DNA of 64,000 nt, from contig NC_087158.1 in assembly GCF_035594125.1 (NCBI RefSeq), positions 5,313,501 through 5,377,500 of the forward strand, written 5' to 3'. The stretch is from Scylla paramamosain. Taxonomy: Eukaryota > Arthropoda > Malacostraca > Decapoda > Portunidae. Position 1 is the first letter of the stretch, and every line of letters starts with the position of its first letter. Below the pieces are notes generated by a model. It saw nothing but the letters and a program-made list of their open reading frames with translations, searched no databases and was not told the DNA's origin. The position numbers and the translations under genes are program-made. Shown here in pieces: positions 28,770-41,875 of the stretch.

Positions 28770-31700
28770 GAGGCAGTAGACACCTGCCAAAACGATAATT
28801 ATTCCTAGTGAGGTCTAAAACACTGTTCAGGGGGTGCTGTGAACTTATCATTAAACCCAGCTGTGACCTCTCTGAATGTTTCCCTTTGTGTCTCGCAACA
28901 CAAGGGGGCAGTCACAGCCTGCCCTCTAAAGACAACTCTCTTCCTCCACACAAAACTACAAGCACTTAATAACACACACACCCTTCACTCAAAAATTTTA
29001 AAATCATCATGGTGACTCCTACACCAGCCTCGGAGTCCCCATCTGGGGAGGGGACCATAAATGTCCCCGGGTCGGACTGCCTTTCTGTCGATGACCCTAA
29101 GTGTCTTGACATCCTCCTTAACTTTTTCTTCATTAACTTCTGCAACATTTGTGGTCTAAGATCTAATTTTCAATCTGTAGAACACCACCTCTCCTCTTCT
29201 AAACCTCATCTTCTTTTCCTCACTGAAACTCAGGTGTCTGAGGCAACTGACGGTAGCCCCTTTTCTGTTCCCTCTTACTTTCTCTATCCTCATTTTTTTA
29301 TCCAAAGCTGGATGTTGCGTTTATGTGCACAATGACTTAACCTGCTCTCGTGCCCACGCTCTTGAATCTTCTGAGTCTTCCACCATCTGGCTATGACTAC
29401 AGAGTCACTCAAACTAAATTTATTTGTGCTGTATACCTTTCACCTAACTCCTCTGACTATAAAGAATTCTTTGACTACTTAACTTCCAAAGTGGAGCACA
29501 TTCTGACCCTCTTCCCTTTTACAGAGATCTCCATTCTTGGAGACTTCAATGTTCACCACCAGCTTTGGCTTTCCTCTCCCTTCACTGACCATCCTGGTGA
29601 ACTAGCCTTCAACTTTGCTATCCTCCACGACCTAGAGCAATTGCTGCAACACCTTACCCATATTCCTGAACATCTTGGAGATACGCCCAACATTCTTGAC
29701 CTTTTCCTGATCTCTAATCCTTCTGCTTATGCTGTCACCCTTTCTTCTCCGTTGGGCTCCTCCGATCACAATCTCATATCTGTATCTTGTTCTATTGCTC
29801 CAATCCCTCCTCAGGATCCCCCTAAGTGAAGGTGCCTCTGGCATTTTGCCTCTGCTAGTTGGGGGGACCTGAGGAGGTATTTTGCTGATTTTCCTTGGAA
29901 TGACTACTGCTTCCATGTCAGAGACCTGTCTTTGTGTGCTGAGCGCATAACAGAGGTGATAGTGCCTGGCATGGAGGCGTACATTCCTCACTCTTTTTCT
30001 CGTCCTAAACCTTCTAAACCTTGTTTTAACATTGCTTGTTCTCATGCTATACATGATAGAGAGGTGGCCCACAAAAGGTACTCAAGCCTTCCATCACCAG
30101 TATCTCTTGCACTCTATATTTCTGCCTGGAACCATGCCAAGTCTGCTCTCCAACTAGCCAAAAACTCCTTCATTAACAGAAAGTGTCAAAATCTTTCAAG
30201 ATCTAACTCCCCTCATGACTTCTGGCATCTAGCCAGAAATAACTTCAATAACTTTGCTTCTTCTTTCCCTCCTTTATTTCAACCAGATGGCACCACTGCT
30301 ATCACATCTATTTCTAAAGCTGAACTCTTCGCTCAAACCTTTGCTAAAAACTCTACCTTGGACGATTCTGGGCTTGTTCCTCCCTTTCCTCCACCCTCTG
30401 ACTACTTCATGCTACCTATTAAAATTCTTCGCAATGATGTTTTCCATGCCCTTGCTGGCCTAAACGCTTGGAAGGCTTATGGACCTGATGGGGTCCTTCC
30501 TATTGTTCTCCGAAACTGTGCCTCCATGCTTGCACCTTGCCTAGTCAAATTCTTTCAGCTCTGTCTGTCAACATCTACCTTTCCTTCTTGCTGGAAGTTT
30601 GCCTACATTCAGCCTGTTCCTAAAAAGGGTGACCGTTCTAATCCCTCAAACTACTGTCCTATTGCTTTAATTTCCTGCCTATCTAAAGTTTTTGAATCTA
30701 TCCTCAACAGGAAGATTCTTAAAACATCTATCACTTCACAACCTTGTGAAGTGCCAGTATGGGTTCCATCAAGGCTGCTCTACTGGTGATCTTCTGGCTT
30801 TCCTTACTGAGTCTTTGTCATCCTCTTTTAGAGATTTTGGTGAAACTTTTGCTGTTGCCTTGGACATATCAAAAGCTTTTGATAGAGTCTGGCACAAAGC
30901 TTTGATTTCCAAACTACCCTCTACGGCTTCTATCCTTTTCTCTGTAACTTCATCTCAAGTTTCCTTTCTGACCGTTCTATTGCTGCTGTGGTAGACAGTC
31001 ACTTTTCTTCTCCTAAATCTATTAACAGTGGTGTTCTTCAGGGTTTTGTCCTGTCATCCACTCTCTTCTTATTATTCATTAATGATCTAAACCAAACTTC
31101 TTGTCCTATCCACTCCTACGCTGATGATACCACCCTGCACTTTTCCACGTCTTTTCATAGACATCCAACCCTTCAGGAGGTAAACATTTCACGCAGGGAA
31201 GCCACAGAACGCTTGACTTCTGATCTTTCTAAAATTTCTGATTGGGGCAGAGCAAACTTGGTATTGTTCAATGCCTCAAAAACTCAATTCCTCAATCTAT
31301 CAACTTGACACAACCTTCCAGACAACTATCCCCTCTTCTTCAATGACACCTAACTGTCCCCCTCTTCTATACTGAACATCCTCAGTCTGTCCTTTACTTA
31401 TAATCTGAACTTGAAAATTCTAGCTAAAACAGCTTCTATGAAGTTAGGCGTTCTGAGATGTTTCCGCCAGTTTTTCTCACCCCCCTTAGCTGCTAACTCT
31501 GTACAAGGGCCTTATCCGTCCATGTATGGAGTATGCTTCACATGTCTGGGGTGGTTCCACTCATACTGCTCTTCTAGACAGGGTGGAATCAAAAGCTTTT
31601 TGTCTCATTAACTCCTCTCCTCTAACTGACTGTCTTCAGCCTCTCTCTCACCACTGCCATGTTGCGCCTTTAGCTGTCTTCTACCGCTATTTTCATGCTA

Positions 31701-32055
31701 ACTGCTCTTCTGATCTTGCTAACTGCATGCTTCCCCTCCTTCCGTAGCCTCGCTGCAGAAGAGTTTCTTTTTTCTCTCACCCCTATTCTGTTCACCTCTC
31801 TAATGCAAGAGTTAACCAGTATTCTCAATCATTCATCCCTTTCTCTGGTAAACTCTGGAACTCCCTGCCTGCTTCTGTATTTCCACCTTCCTGTGACTTG
31901 AATTCCTTCAAGAGGGAGGTTTCAAGACACTTATTCATCAATTTTTGACTACTGCTTTGACCCTTTTATGGGACTGGCATCTCAGTGGGCATTTTTTTTA
32001 ATTGGATTTTTGTTGCCCTTGGCCAGCCAATGTCCCTCCTACATGAAAAAAAAAA
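28770..32055 (+). mobile_element. LINE-A, near full length, nested in LINE-B4
   Basis: A 3.28-kb + strand element from GGCAGTAGACACCTG to a short A tail. The shared 5' start with the copies at 23450 and 37395 suggests this is close to the true 5' end. About 240 bp of leader precede a single EN-RT region. Endonuclease: INFCNICGLRSNF (29130), LFLTETQVSEATD (29215), [12 protein letters not shown] (29535), [11 protein letters not shown] (29755). RT: KAYGPDGVLPIVLRN (30475), VALDISKAFDRVWH (30860), SGVLQGFVLSS (31025, normally PQGS), SYADDTTLHF (31115). C-terminus: RVESKAFCLINSS (31580). No separate ORF1 is visible. Frameshifts near 29340, 29830, 30770 and 30990, and stops near 31310, show it is inactive. 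Confidence 0.93.
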
Positions 32056-32861
32056 GTTTTTTTTTTTTAGGTCTAAATAAGCAGTCTGCCCAACCCTCTC
32101 TCTCTTGAGTTATATCAATTGCTTTACTATAAAAGCTCACTAAATTCATGACACAAGATCTTCCACTTCTGAAACCAAATTGTCTGTCAGTCAATGTATG
32201 TGTTTCTTCTAAATATTCCATCCATTTGTTTTTAACTATTCTTTCCGCTATTTTTGCCACCATACTTGTTAGGGACACTGGTCTGTAATTCAGTGGATCT
32301 TCTTCATTACCTCCTTTAAAAATGGGCACAATATTGGCTCTCTTCCAGTCTAGAGGGATTTTTCCATCCTTAAAAGAACATACTATGGTATTGTGTATAC
32401 TTCCTGCCAGTTGTTCACAACATTCCTTAAGTATCCAGTTGGACACTCCATCTGGTCCTTGAGCCTTACTTACATCCAATTCTTTCATAATCTTAATTCC
32501 ACTTATGTCCAACTGTATCTTTCTCATCACATTGTCTCTGTGCCATGCTCTTTCTCCTTTAAATTTATTTTCTTTGGTGAATGCTGACTGGAAGCACTTG
32601 TTCATTAATTCCGCTTGTAACCATGTATCTTCATGTGTAACATCATCTTTCGTTAATTTATCTATTGTTTGCATGTTTTTCATCTTCCCATTCACATATC
32701 TGAAGAATAACTTTGGCTCATCTTTGCATTTGTTAACTATATCTTTCTCATAATTCTTCTCTTCTTCTCTTAGGATTCTGATATATTTGTTTCTTACCTT
32801 CTTGAATTCTTCCCATTTCTCACTTCCTCCTTTTTTTTCTCCATCTCTTCCATGCTGCTTC

Positions 32862-33820
32862 AAGTTTCAAGTTTTCAAGTTTTTATTTAGAAAAAGGGGG
32901 GTGTTACAAGAAGGGGCAGTGTGTGTACCAAGACTGGTACACAGGGAAGAAAAAGTGAGGAGAAATAGAAGTACAGTGGGAGAAAAAAAGTTGCCGGGCA
33001 GTCCAGCTTGCTACTGTAAAGTAATGAGTGTCACAGGGCAGTACAAGAGCGATTTGTAGGGTGGAAACCGGAGTCCCCGGAGGAAAACCACCCGCACTGC
33101 TGTGAGATAGAATAGAGTGGGGGAGGGTTACATATAATATTTACATAACATTTACAAGTACGTTGCAATGACATAAAATATTTACAGAACATGAGTTCTT
33201 GGTGGAAACCTGAGTTAGCAGGTGAGTCGTAAAGGGCAACTAGAAGACACACATAAAGTAGATTGTTTGGAGAAGGCGGTGCAAGAAGAGGATGGTAAGA
33301 GAGATGCACTAGCTTAAGAGAGGTGAAGTTAGGGGGACGAAGGTAGAAGGGAGGAAACATCGAGAGGAGGAAAAAAGAATGCAGAGGGACACAGTAGAAC
33401 CGTTAAGGAGTACATAATGCTTAAGAAGAAATAAGACACGAGGGAGCAAAAATTGTCACAATAGCTTGTACAAAATAAACATGAGAGTCAAATGCAGAGG
33501 GACACAGTAGAAACGTTAAGGAGTACATAATGCTTAAGAAGAAATAAGACACGAGGGAGCAAAAATTGTCACAATATCACGTACAAAATAAACATGAGAG
33601 TCACAGAACACGCGTGGATGTTCACTGTGCACTGTAACGATACACTCGATTATTTCGGGAGTCCTGCGACGGGGGAGAAGGTGGTGGGCAGGTGTCTTGG
33701 GCGCGGGTCGATGTCGGAGGTTCTAGGAGTCGCTGTCGGTGGTTCGGGGGGGAGTTCAAAGGGGAGGCCTTCGGCGACGCCTGCGGCGCCGTCAGCCCCA
33801 GCCAACCCCTCAGCTGTGCG
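32862..33820 (-). mobile_element. Unclassified 0.96-kb insert within LINE-B4
   Basis: Delimited by LINE-B4 sequence on both sides, so it is a discrete insertion. On the minus strand its 3' end carries CTAAATAAAAACTTGAAAAC and short CTTGAA repeats, like the simple-repeat tail of a SINE or non-LTR element. The opposite end (33600-33820) is unusually GC-rich. Two 113-bp direct repeats lie at 33379-33603. No coding domain recognised. The family is unknown to me. Confidence 0.6.
33379..33603. repeat. Tandem duplication, 113-bp period, two units
   Basis: AATGCAGAGGGACACAGTAG recurs 113 bp later and the units are nearly identical throughout. Lies within the unclassified insert. Confidence 0.95.
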
Positions 33821-35836
33821 TTTCTTTTTCTTTTCTTGCTGTTATACATCTTGTATTAAACCAGTCTTTTTTCTTTTTCACTTCTTTTATTTTGATCTTC
33901 GGTACATATCTACTGACCCCTTCATTATAAATTTCCATGAATGTATCCCACTTTTCCTGCATATTACTTGCTGTGAACAATTGCTTCCATTTAGCCTCTG
34001 CAAAATATTCCCTCAGTCTGATAAAATCTGCTTTCCTGTAATTATATCTCCCATTCTTGTAAATTTCATTCATATTTTCTATTGGACCACTGCCTATACT
34101 GAATTCAATTAACAGATGGTCATTTTTACCTAGTGGGCACTGATAATTTATTCCTTCAGTAATATCCATTTCCTTTGTAAACAACAAGTCTAGCCTTGAT
34201 GCCTCTTTATTACCCCCAAATCTTGTATTTTCTCCAATCCATAGGATCATAGTATTTGTCATTATTAAATTTAGAAGCCTATATCCCCATGACTCTTCTC
34301 CTCCATCTGTGGTCCACTCTTCCCAGCATACCTCCTTGCAATTAAAGTCACCCATAAGTGTTATATTATTACTCTCTGCCAGTATTCTCTCCAAACAGTT
34401 ACTAATATCTCTTAACAATAATTTATAATCCTCTTTTGTTCATGCATTCGTCTTTGGGGGTACATAAGCCACTGCAAAATCTCTTCTTCCTTCTCCCTTC
34501 CTTTTTGTTTTAATTCTAATTACTTCCACCATTCCTTCTCCCTTTTCAACATCTTCCGCTGTTATACTCTTCTTTGTAAGTAACATGACTCCTTCCTCTT
34601 ATTATTTCTGTTTTATCCGCACATTATAATTCCTGTTACCAGTTCTTATATTTTCTGTTGTCTCATTTAGTTTAACTTCAGTAATACCCATGATGTTGGG
34701 CTGCTTTATCTTAATATAATTATTCAGTTCTCACAATGTTGATATTAAACCATTTATATTTGTATATGCCACTGTCCACTTTATATTTTTCTATACGTTA
34801 TTTACATTTTCTATTCTTCTTTTGTCAGATACCACTTCCTGAGCCTCTCATCTTTTACCTCCCAATAGAACTTTTTTTTCTCTTCCTCCCTTCTGTTCTC
34901 ATTTTTTGCTTTTGCTTCTTTTATTAGATCGTTTACCTTGAATATCTCGTCATTCATGTCCCTCTTTATCCAAACTTTCCTGTATTGCTCTATCTTGTCC
35001 AGTTTCCATGCATACAATATCACCTCCATGGCTGTTGTTTGTGCCCTAAATTTTACTTTCAGTGGTTGCTCTTCTCCTTCTGTATACTTCCCCAGTCTAT
35101 GTATTTCCTCAATTTCACTTATCCAGTTCTCACCTCTCTGTATATTTCTTATAACGTCCTCTGCTACCTTTTTTTTGTTCTTTTTTTCTTGTATTTCACT
35201 GGCTCTGTTTCCTCTTTTAATCTATATATAACAAATACATTTCTTTTTGTCCACTGTGTCCCTTACCATCTATTCCTTCTGTTTGATCACTTTCACAATT
35301 TCCTTACTTAAATCTGTCTTTTCCTTCTTTTGTGCTTCTATGATTACCGTAAAGTTAACTTTTCTTCCTCTTTTCCTTCCTCCAGATATGATGTTCACTT
35401 TCATCCCTATCACTTAATTTTTCTGTTTTTTTTAACAATATCATTGTTTTCCTTCAATTTTGTTTTTAGATTGGCGCATAGTGATTTAAATTCTTTGTTT
35501 TCCTCTTCCAGGTCATGTTTTTTTTTATTTTATTTTTTTTCACTCTTTCAGTGAGGTCACCGATCATCCCCTCCATTAAAACCACTTTTCTTCCTTGCAT
35601 TTTTCCATGTAGTTCATTGTCTTCCTCAAATTCTGAGAATGGTGATCCCGTTGGCAACATTCCACTCCCACCTATGGCGTCCGCCTTGCTGGAGCTTTTA
35701 TTAATTTTATTACATCTATTATTACTTAAATTTTCCCTTGTTTTTTTATTTCTGCAGACAGAACAGCTTTACTTGAGCACAGCTCCTACCTGAGAACACA
35801 TTCTAGGCTCCGAGTGGTGGCCATGGTCAAGCAAAA

Positions 35837-35842
<6 letters not shown>

Positions 35843-35881
<39 letters not shown>
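35843..35881. repeat. (TG)n microsatellite at 5' end of LINE-B4
   Basis: A 39-bp TG array following the 5' side of LINE-B4 and then TATTTATCTG. Confidence 0.95.
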
Positions 35882-35883
<2 letters not shown>

Positions 35884-36031
35884 TTATCTGTGATCTAACC
35901 ATTTTGAACTGAGCGATTAGGCGTTGTTCTTTCCAGGTATTCCCCAACCTGCAGTGCTGCCAAACCTTGTACTGGGCCAATTATCAGATCAGAGCCTATG
36001 TGTCACTGATAACCTCACTCCCTGCACACTA

Positions 36032-36985
<954 letters not shown>

Positions 36986-37394
36986 GTTAATTTACAGGGC
37001 CTGAGCTACACTCATGTGGTCCCGTCTCCATATCTACACTTTTCCAGTTCTTAAAGTTGTGCACGCTCATTGCCAATACTACATCCTCACTTAGCTTGTT
37101 CTAAACTTCTATGTTTCTCTGTGGGAAACTATATTTCGTTGTTACTGAAGCTTCTTCATTTTCTTAGTTTTTGCCGTGTTCTTCTACGTAACTGGTATTT
37201 CCTACTTCTCTTAGCAGAAGTTTCTCATTATCTATTTCTTCCACTCTATTCCACTGTTTATAAATTAATATTAAATCTCCTCTTTCTCTTCTTTGTTCTA
37301 ATGCTGGCAGATTAATTTCCTTTAACCTATCTTCATATGTTAATTCTTTCAGTTCTAGAACCATCTTTATTGCCATGGCAACACTGGCACGGCA

Positions 37395-40300
37395 CAGCAC
37401 CTACCAAAACGATAATTACTCCCAGTGAGGTCGAAAGCACTGTATCAGGGAGTGCTGTGAACTTATCATTAAAACCAGCTATGACCTCACTGAACATTTC
37501 CCTTTGTGTCTTACAACACAAGGGGACAGTCACAGCCTGCCCTCTAAAGACAACTCTCTTCCTCCATACAAAACTGCAAGCACCTAATAACACACGCACC
37601 CTTCACTCAAAAATTCAAAATTATCACAGTGACTCTTACACCAGCCTCAGAGTCCCATCTGGGGAGGGGACCACAAATGTCCCCAGGTCGGACTGCCCTT
37701 CTGACAACGACCCTAATTATCTTGATAACCCCCTCAACTTTTTCTACATTAACTTCTGCAATATTTACAGTCTTAGATCTAATTTTTTAAAATTTTTAGA
37801 ACATCACCTCTCCTTTTCTAAACCTCATCTTCTTTTCCTCACCAAAACTCAGGTGTCTGAGGCAACTGACAGTAGCCCCTTTTCTGTTCCCTCCTACTTT
37901 CTCTATCCTCATTTTCAGTTCAAAGCTGGATGTTGCATTTACATGTTAAGTTTACAACTTAACCTGCTCTTGCACCCACGCTCTTGAATCTTCCAAGTTT
38001 TCCACCATCTGGCTATGACTACAGAATCACTCTCAAACTAAATTTTATCTGTGCTGTATACCTCTCACCTAACTCCTCTGACTATAAGAAATTCTTTGAC
38101 TACTTAACTTCCAAAGTGGAGCACATTCTGACCCTCTTCCCTTTTGCAGAGATCTCCATTCTTGGAGACTTCAATGTTCACCACTAGCTTTGGCTTTACT
38201 CTTCCTTCACTGACCATCCTGGTGAACTAGCCTTCAACTCTACTATCCTCCACAACCTAGAGCAATTGGTGCAACACCCTACTCATATTCCTGACCGTCT
38301 TGGAAATACACCCAACATTCTTGACCTTTTCCTGACCTCTAATCCTTTTGCTTATGCTGTCACCCTTTCTTCTCCGTTGGGCTCCTCCAATCACAATCTC
38401 ATATCTGTATCTTGTCCTATCACTCCAATCCCTCCTCAAGATCCCCCTAAGCAAAGGTGCCTTTGGTGTTTTGCCTCTGCTAGTTGGGGGGACCTGAGGA
38501 GATATTTTGCTGATTTTCCTTGGAATGACTACTGCTTCCGTGTCAGAGACCCGTCTTTGTGTGCCAAGCGCATAACAGAGGTGATAGTGTCTGGCATGGA
38601 TGTGTACATTCCTCACTCATTTTCTTGACCTAAACCTTCCAAACCTTGGTTTAACACAGCCTGTTCTTGTGCTATACATAATAGAGAGGTGCCCAACGAA
38701 AGGTACTTATGCCTTTCATCACCAGAATCTCGTGGACATTATATTTCTGCCCGGAACCATGCCAAGTCTGTTCTCCAACTACCCAAAAACTCCTTCATTA
38801 AGAGAAAGTGTCAAAATCTTTCAAGATCTAACTCCCCTTGTGATTTCTGGCATCTAACCAAAAATATCTCCAATAACTTTTCTTCTTTTCCTCCTTTATT
38901 TCAACCAGATGGCACCACTGCTGTCACATCTATTTCTAAAGCTGAACTCTTTGCTCAGACCTTTGCTAAAAACTCTACCTTGGACGATTCAGGGCTTGTT
39001 CCTCCTTCTCTGCCTTGTGACTACTTCATCCTACCTATTAAAATTCTTCACAATGATGTTTTCCATGCCCTTGCTGGCCTAAACCCTTGGAAGGCCTATG
39101 GACCTGATGGGGTCCCTCCTACTGTTCTCCGAAACTGTGCCTCCATGCTTGCACCTTGCCTAGTCAAACTCTTTCACCTCTGTCTGTCAACATCTATCTT
39201 TCCTTCTTGCTGGAAGTTTGCCTATATTTAGCTTGTTCTTAAAAAGGATGACTGTTCTAATCCCTCAAACTACTGTCCTATTGATTTAATTTCCTGCCTA
39301 TCAAAAGTTTTTGAATCTTTCCTCAACATGAAGATTCTTAAACACCTATCACTTCACAACCTTCTATCTGATCGCCAGTATGGGTTCCGTTAAGGCTGCT
39401 CTACTGGTGATCTGGCTTTCCTTACTGAGTCTTGGTTATCCTCTTTTAGAGATTTTGGTGGAACTTTTGCTGTTGCCTTGGGTATATCAAAAGCTTTTGA
39501 TAGAGTTTGGCACAAAGCTTTGATTTCCAAACTACCCTCCTATGGCTTCTATCGTTCTCTCTGTAATTTCACCTGAAGTTTCCTTTCTGACCATTCTATT
39601 GCTGCTGTGGTAGATGGTCACTGTTCTCCTAAATCTATTAACAGTGGTGTTCCTCAGGGTTTTGTCCTGTCACCCACTCTCTTATTATTCATCAATGACC
39701 TAAACCAAACTTCTTGCCCTATCCACTCCTATGCTGATGATACCACCCTGCACTTTTCCACATCTTTTTATAGATGTCCAACCCTTCAGGAAGTAAACAT
39801 TTCATGCAGGGAAGCCACAGAATGCCTGACTTCCGATCTTTCTAAAATTTCTGATTGGGGCAGAGCAAACTTGGTATTGTTCAATGCCTCAAAAACTCAA
39901 TTCCTCTATCTGTCAACTCAACACAACCTTCCAGACAACTATCCACTCTTCTTCAGTGACATTCAACTGTCCCCCTCTTCTACACTGAACATCCTTGGTC
40001 TGTCCTTTACTTATAATCTGAACTGGAAACTTCACATCTCATCTCTAGCTAAATTAGCTTCTATGAAGTTAGGCGTTCTAAGATGTCTGCCAGTTTTTCT
40101 CACCACCCCCTGGCTGCTAACTCTGCACAAGGACCTTATTCGTCCATGTGTGGAGTACGCTTCACATGTCTGGGGGATGGTTCCACTCATACCACTCTTC
40201 TAGACTGAGTGGAATCAAAAGCTTTTCGTCTCAATAACTCCTATCCTCTAACTGACTGTCTTCAGCCTCTCTCTCATCACCACATTGTTGCATCTCTAGG

Positions 40301-40634
40301 TGTTTTATCTTGCTAACTGCATGCCTCCCCTCCTCCTGCAGCCTCACTGCACAAGACCTTCTTCTTTCTGTCACCCCTATTCTGTCCATCTCTCTAATGC
40401 AAGAGTTAACCAGTATTCTCCATCATTCATCCCTTTCTCTGGTAAACTCTGGAACTCTGTGCCTGCTTTTGTATTTCCACCTTCCTATGACTTGAATTCT
40501 TTCAATAGGGTTTTAAGGCAGTTACCCTTCAATTTTTGACTACTACTTTGGACCCTTTTTGGGGACTGGCATCTCAGTAGGCATTTTGTTTTTTTATTAA
40601 ATTTTTCTTGCCCCTGGCCAGTGTCCCTTCTACT
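37395..40634 (+). mobile_element. LINE-A, near full length, nested in LINE-B5
   Basis: A + strand copy of about 3.2 kb beginning with CACCTACCAAAACGATAATT-type leader and ending CTTCTAC without its own A tail. It carries the endonuclease start (FFYINFCNIYSLRSNF, 37740), GDFNVHH (38170), KAYGPDGVPPTVLRN (39095), SGVPQGFVLSP (39640) and SYADDTTLHF (39730). RT motif A reads VALGISKAFD (about 39475), replacing the catalytic Asp by Gly. Multiple stops are present (for example after CWKFAYI, 39231). Confidence 0.92.
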
Positions 40635-40639
40635 TTTTT

Positions 40640-40644
<5 letters not shown>

Positions 40645-40729
<85 letters not shown>
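40645..40729. repeat. (GT)n microsatellite inside LINE-B5
   Basis: An 85-bp GT array located where other LINE-B copies read TTTTTGTGTGGAGACC, so it appears to be an expansion of a GTGTG seed in LINE-B coding sequence. Confidence 0.93.
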
Positions 40730-40730
<1 letters not shown>

Positions 40731-40924
40731 AGACCACACTAATTCATTATATTCTAGCTTTGGTCTAGTGGTGGTAATTATCTTTCTCTTCATATCTTTA
40801 TCCATGTAGTGGAATGCTGCTCCAATATTTCTCACCATTCTATATGTATCTCTGATTATCTTTTCTACATGCTTCTGTAACTGTTGACTATCTGGTAATA
40901 TCTGTCTCATATCTTTCTCTTGTA

Positions 40925-41378
40925 CAGTAAAATCCCTCTTATCTGGCATCAACGGGACCGCCAACATGCCGGATACTTGAACATTGCCGGATACTTGAAT
41001 AGAAGTGAAATTATGTCCACAATCACCACCCCACACTCACGCATCTTACCATAACAAAGATCAGCTGATCTGATCAGCTGCTTAAGTGTAAGCACAACAT
41101 GCTTCCTCTTTTCTACAACTTTAGGCATGATGAAGGCGTCAGGCGATAAACAGTGCACATGCGGGACTGAGTCACTGAGTAAACACAGTGCAGTGGGCTG
41201 CGGATGGCGCAAAGCAGTGTGCTCTGGTGGCCAAGTGACAAAGTATGCCTCGCGCGGGAATTTTAATCGATTTTATGAGTACACATTGATTTTTTATTGA
41301 TTTTAAGGCTCGGGGAAAAATGTGCCAGATACTTGAAGCTGCCGGATACTCGAATGCCGGATAAGAGGGATTTTACTG
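40925..41378 (+). mobile_element. Tigger-type MITE, copy 2
   Basis: Same element as 5344-5811: CAGTAAAATCCCTCTTAT left end, matching right end, TA on both sides (40923-40924, 41379-41380). 454 bp. The minus strand retains MPKVVEKRKHVVLTLKQLI (from 41130), the N-terminus of a CENP-B/pogo-type transposase. Inserted in LINE-B5. Confidence 0.93.
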
Positions 41379-41751
41379 TACTTTTATTATTTCTTAATTA
41401 CCCATTTTATATGCTCATTTTGGTCTCCATTTTTTTCCCATTTCCATTATGACATTTTTTCACTTTAAATTCCATCTCCCATTTCTTACTTCAGTCCCAG
41501 ATTTTATTCAAGTCCTGTAGTAGAATTTCAGTCTTTGTTGTTTCTTATATGTCCTTATAATTTTGCATAATCTGTAAACAAGCTCATGTAACTCTTTATT
41601 TCTTCAGGCATATCATTTATGTAGGTCAGGAAAAGTATTGGTGCCAGCACTCATCCTTGTTGTACTCCACTATCTACATTTCTCCATTTCAATTTGACAT
41701 CTTTTACTACCATTCTCACTTCTCTTCCCTTTAAATTACTTTCCATCCAAT

Positions 41752-41875
41752 TTTTATTTTTCTCCATTTAATCCTATATTTCCTAACTTCCATAATAGCC
41801 TGTTGTGGGTTTTTATTTTTCTCCATTTAATCCTATATTTTCTAACTTCCATAATAGCCTGTTGTGGGGAACTTT
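41752..41875. repeat. Tandem duplication, 59-bp period, in LINE-B5
   Basis: TTTTTCTCCATTTAATCCTA recurs 59 bp later and both units end GCCTGTTGTGGG. Confidence 0.92.

Larger units (their letters stand above)
28190..35842 (-). mobile_element. LINE-B4: CR1-like LINE split by a LINE-A and an unclassified insert
   Basis: Three collinear minus-strand pieces: 28190-28769 (palm and thumb of the RT, with an FADDEKL active site near 28520), 32056-32861 (RT fingers and linker, an intact 274-codon stretch 32039-32863 with KAQGPDGVSNWILKE, WKRANIVPIFKGG and NYRPVSLTSM), and 33821-35842 (endonuclease, with MGDFNCKEVCWEE about 34350 and LGKNDHLLIEF about 34130, then ORF1 with WIKRDMN about 34970). Removing a LINE-A (28770-32055) and a 0.96-kb insert (32862-33820) restores the order. 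The 3' end is truncated near a T-run. The 5' end meets (TG)n at 35843. This copy belongs to a different subfamily from B2. Confidence 0.9.

Noticed and set aside
33594..34112. 172-codon + strand open frame
   Set aside because: It crosses the boundary between the unclassified insert and antisense LINE-B4, so it is a chance frame.
41040..41110. GATCAGCTGATC palindromes as a regulatory operator
   Set aside because: They recur in all three MITE copies and are part of the transposon.
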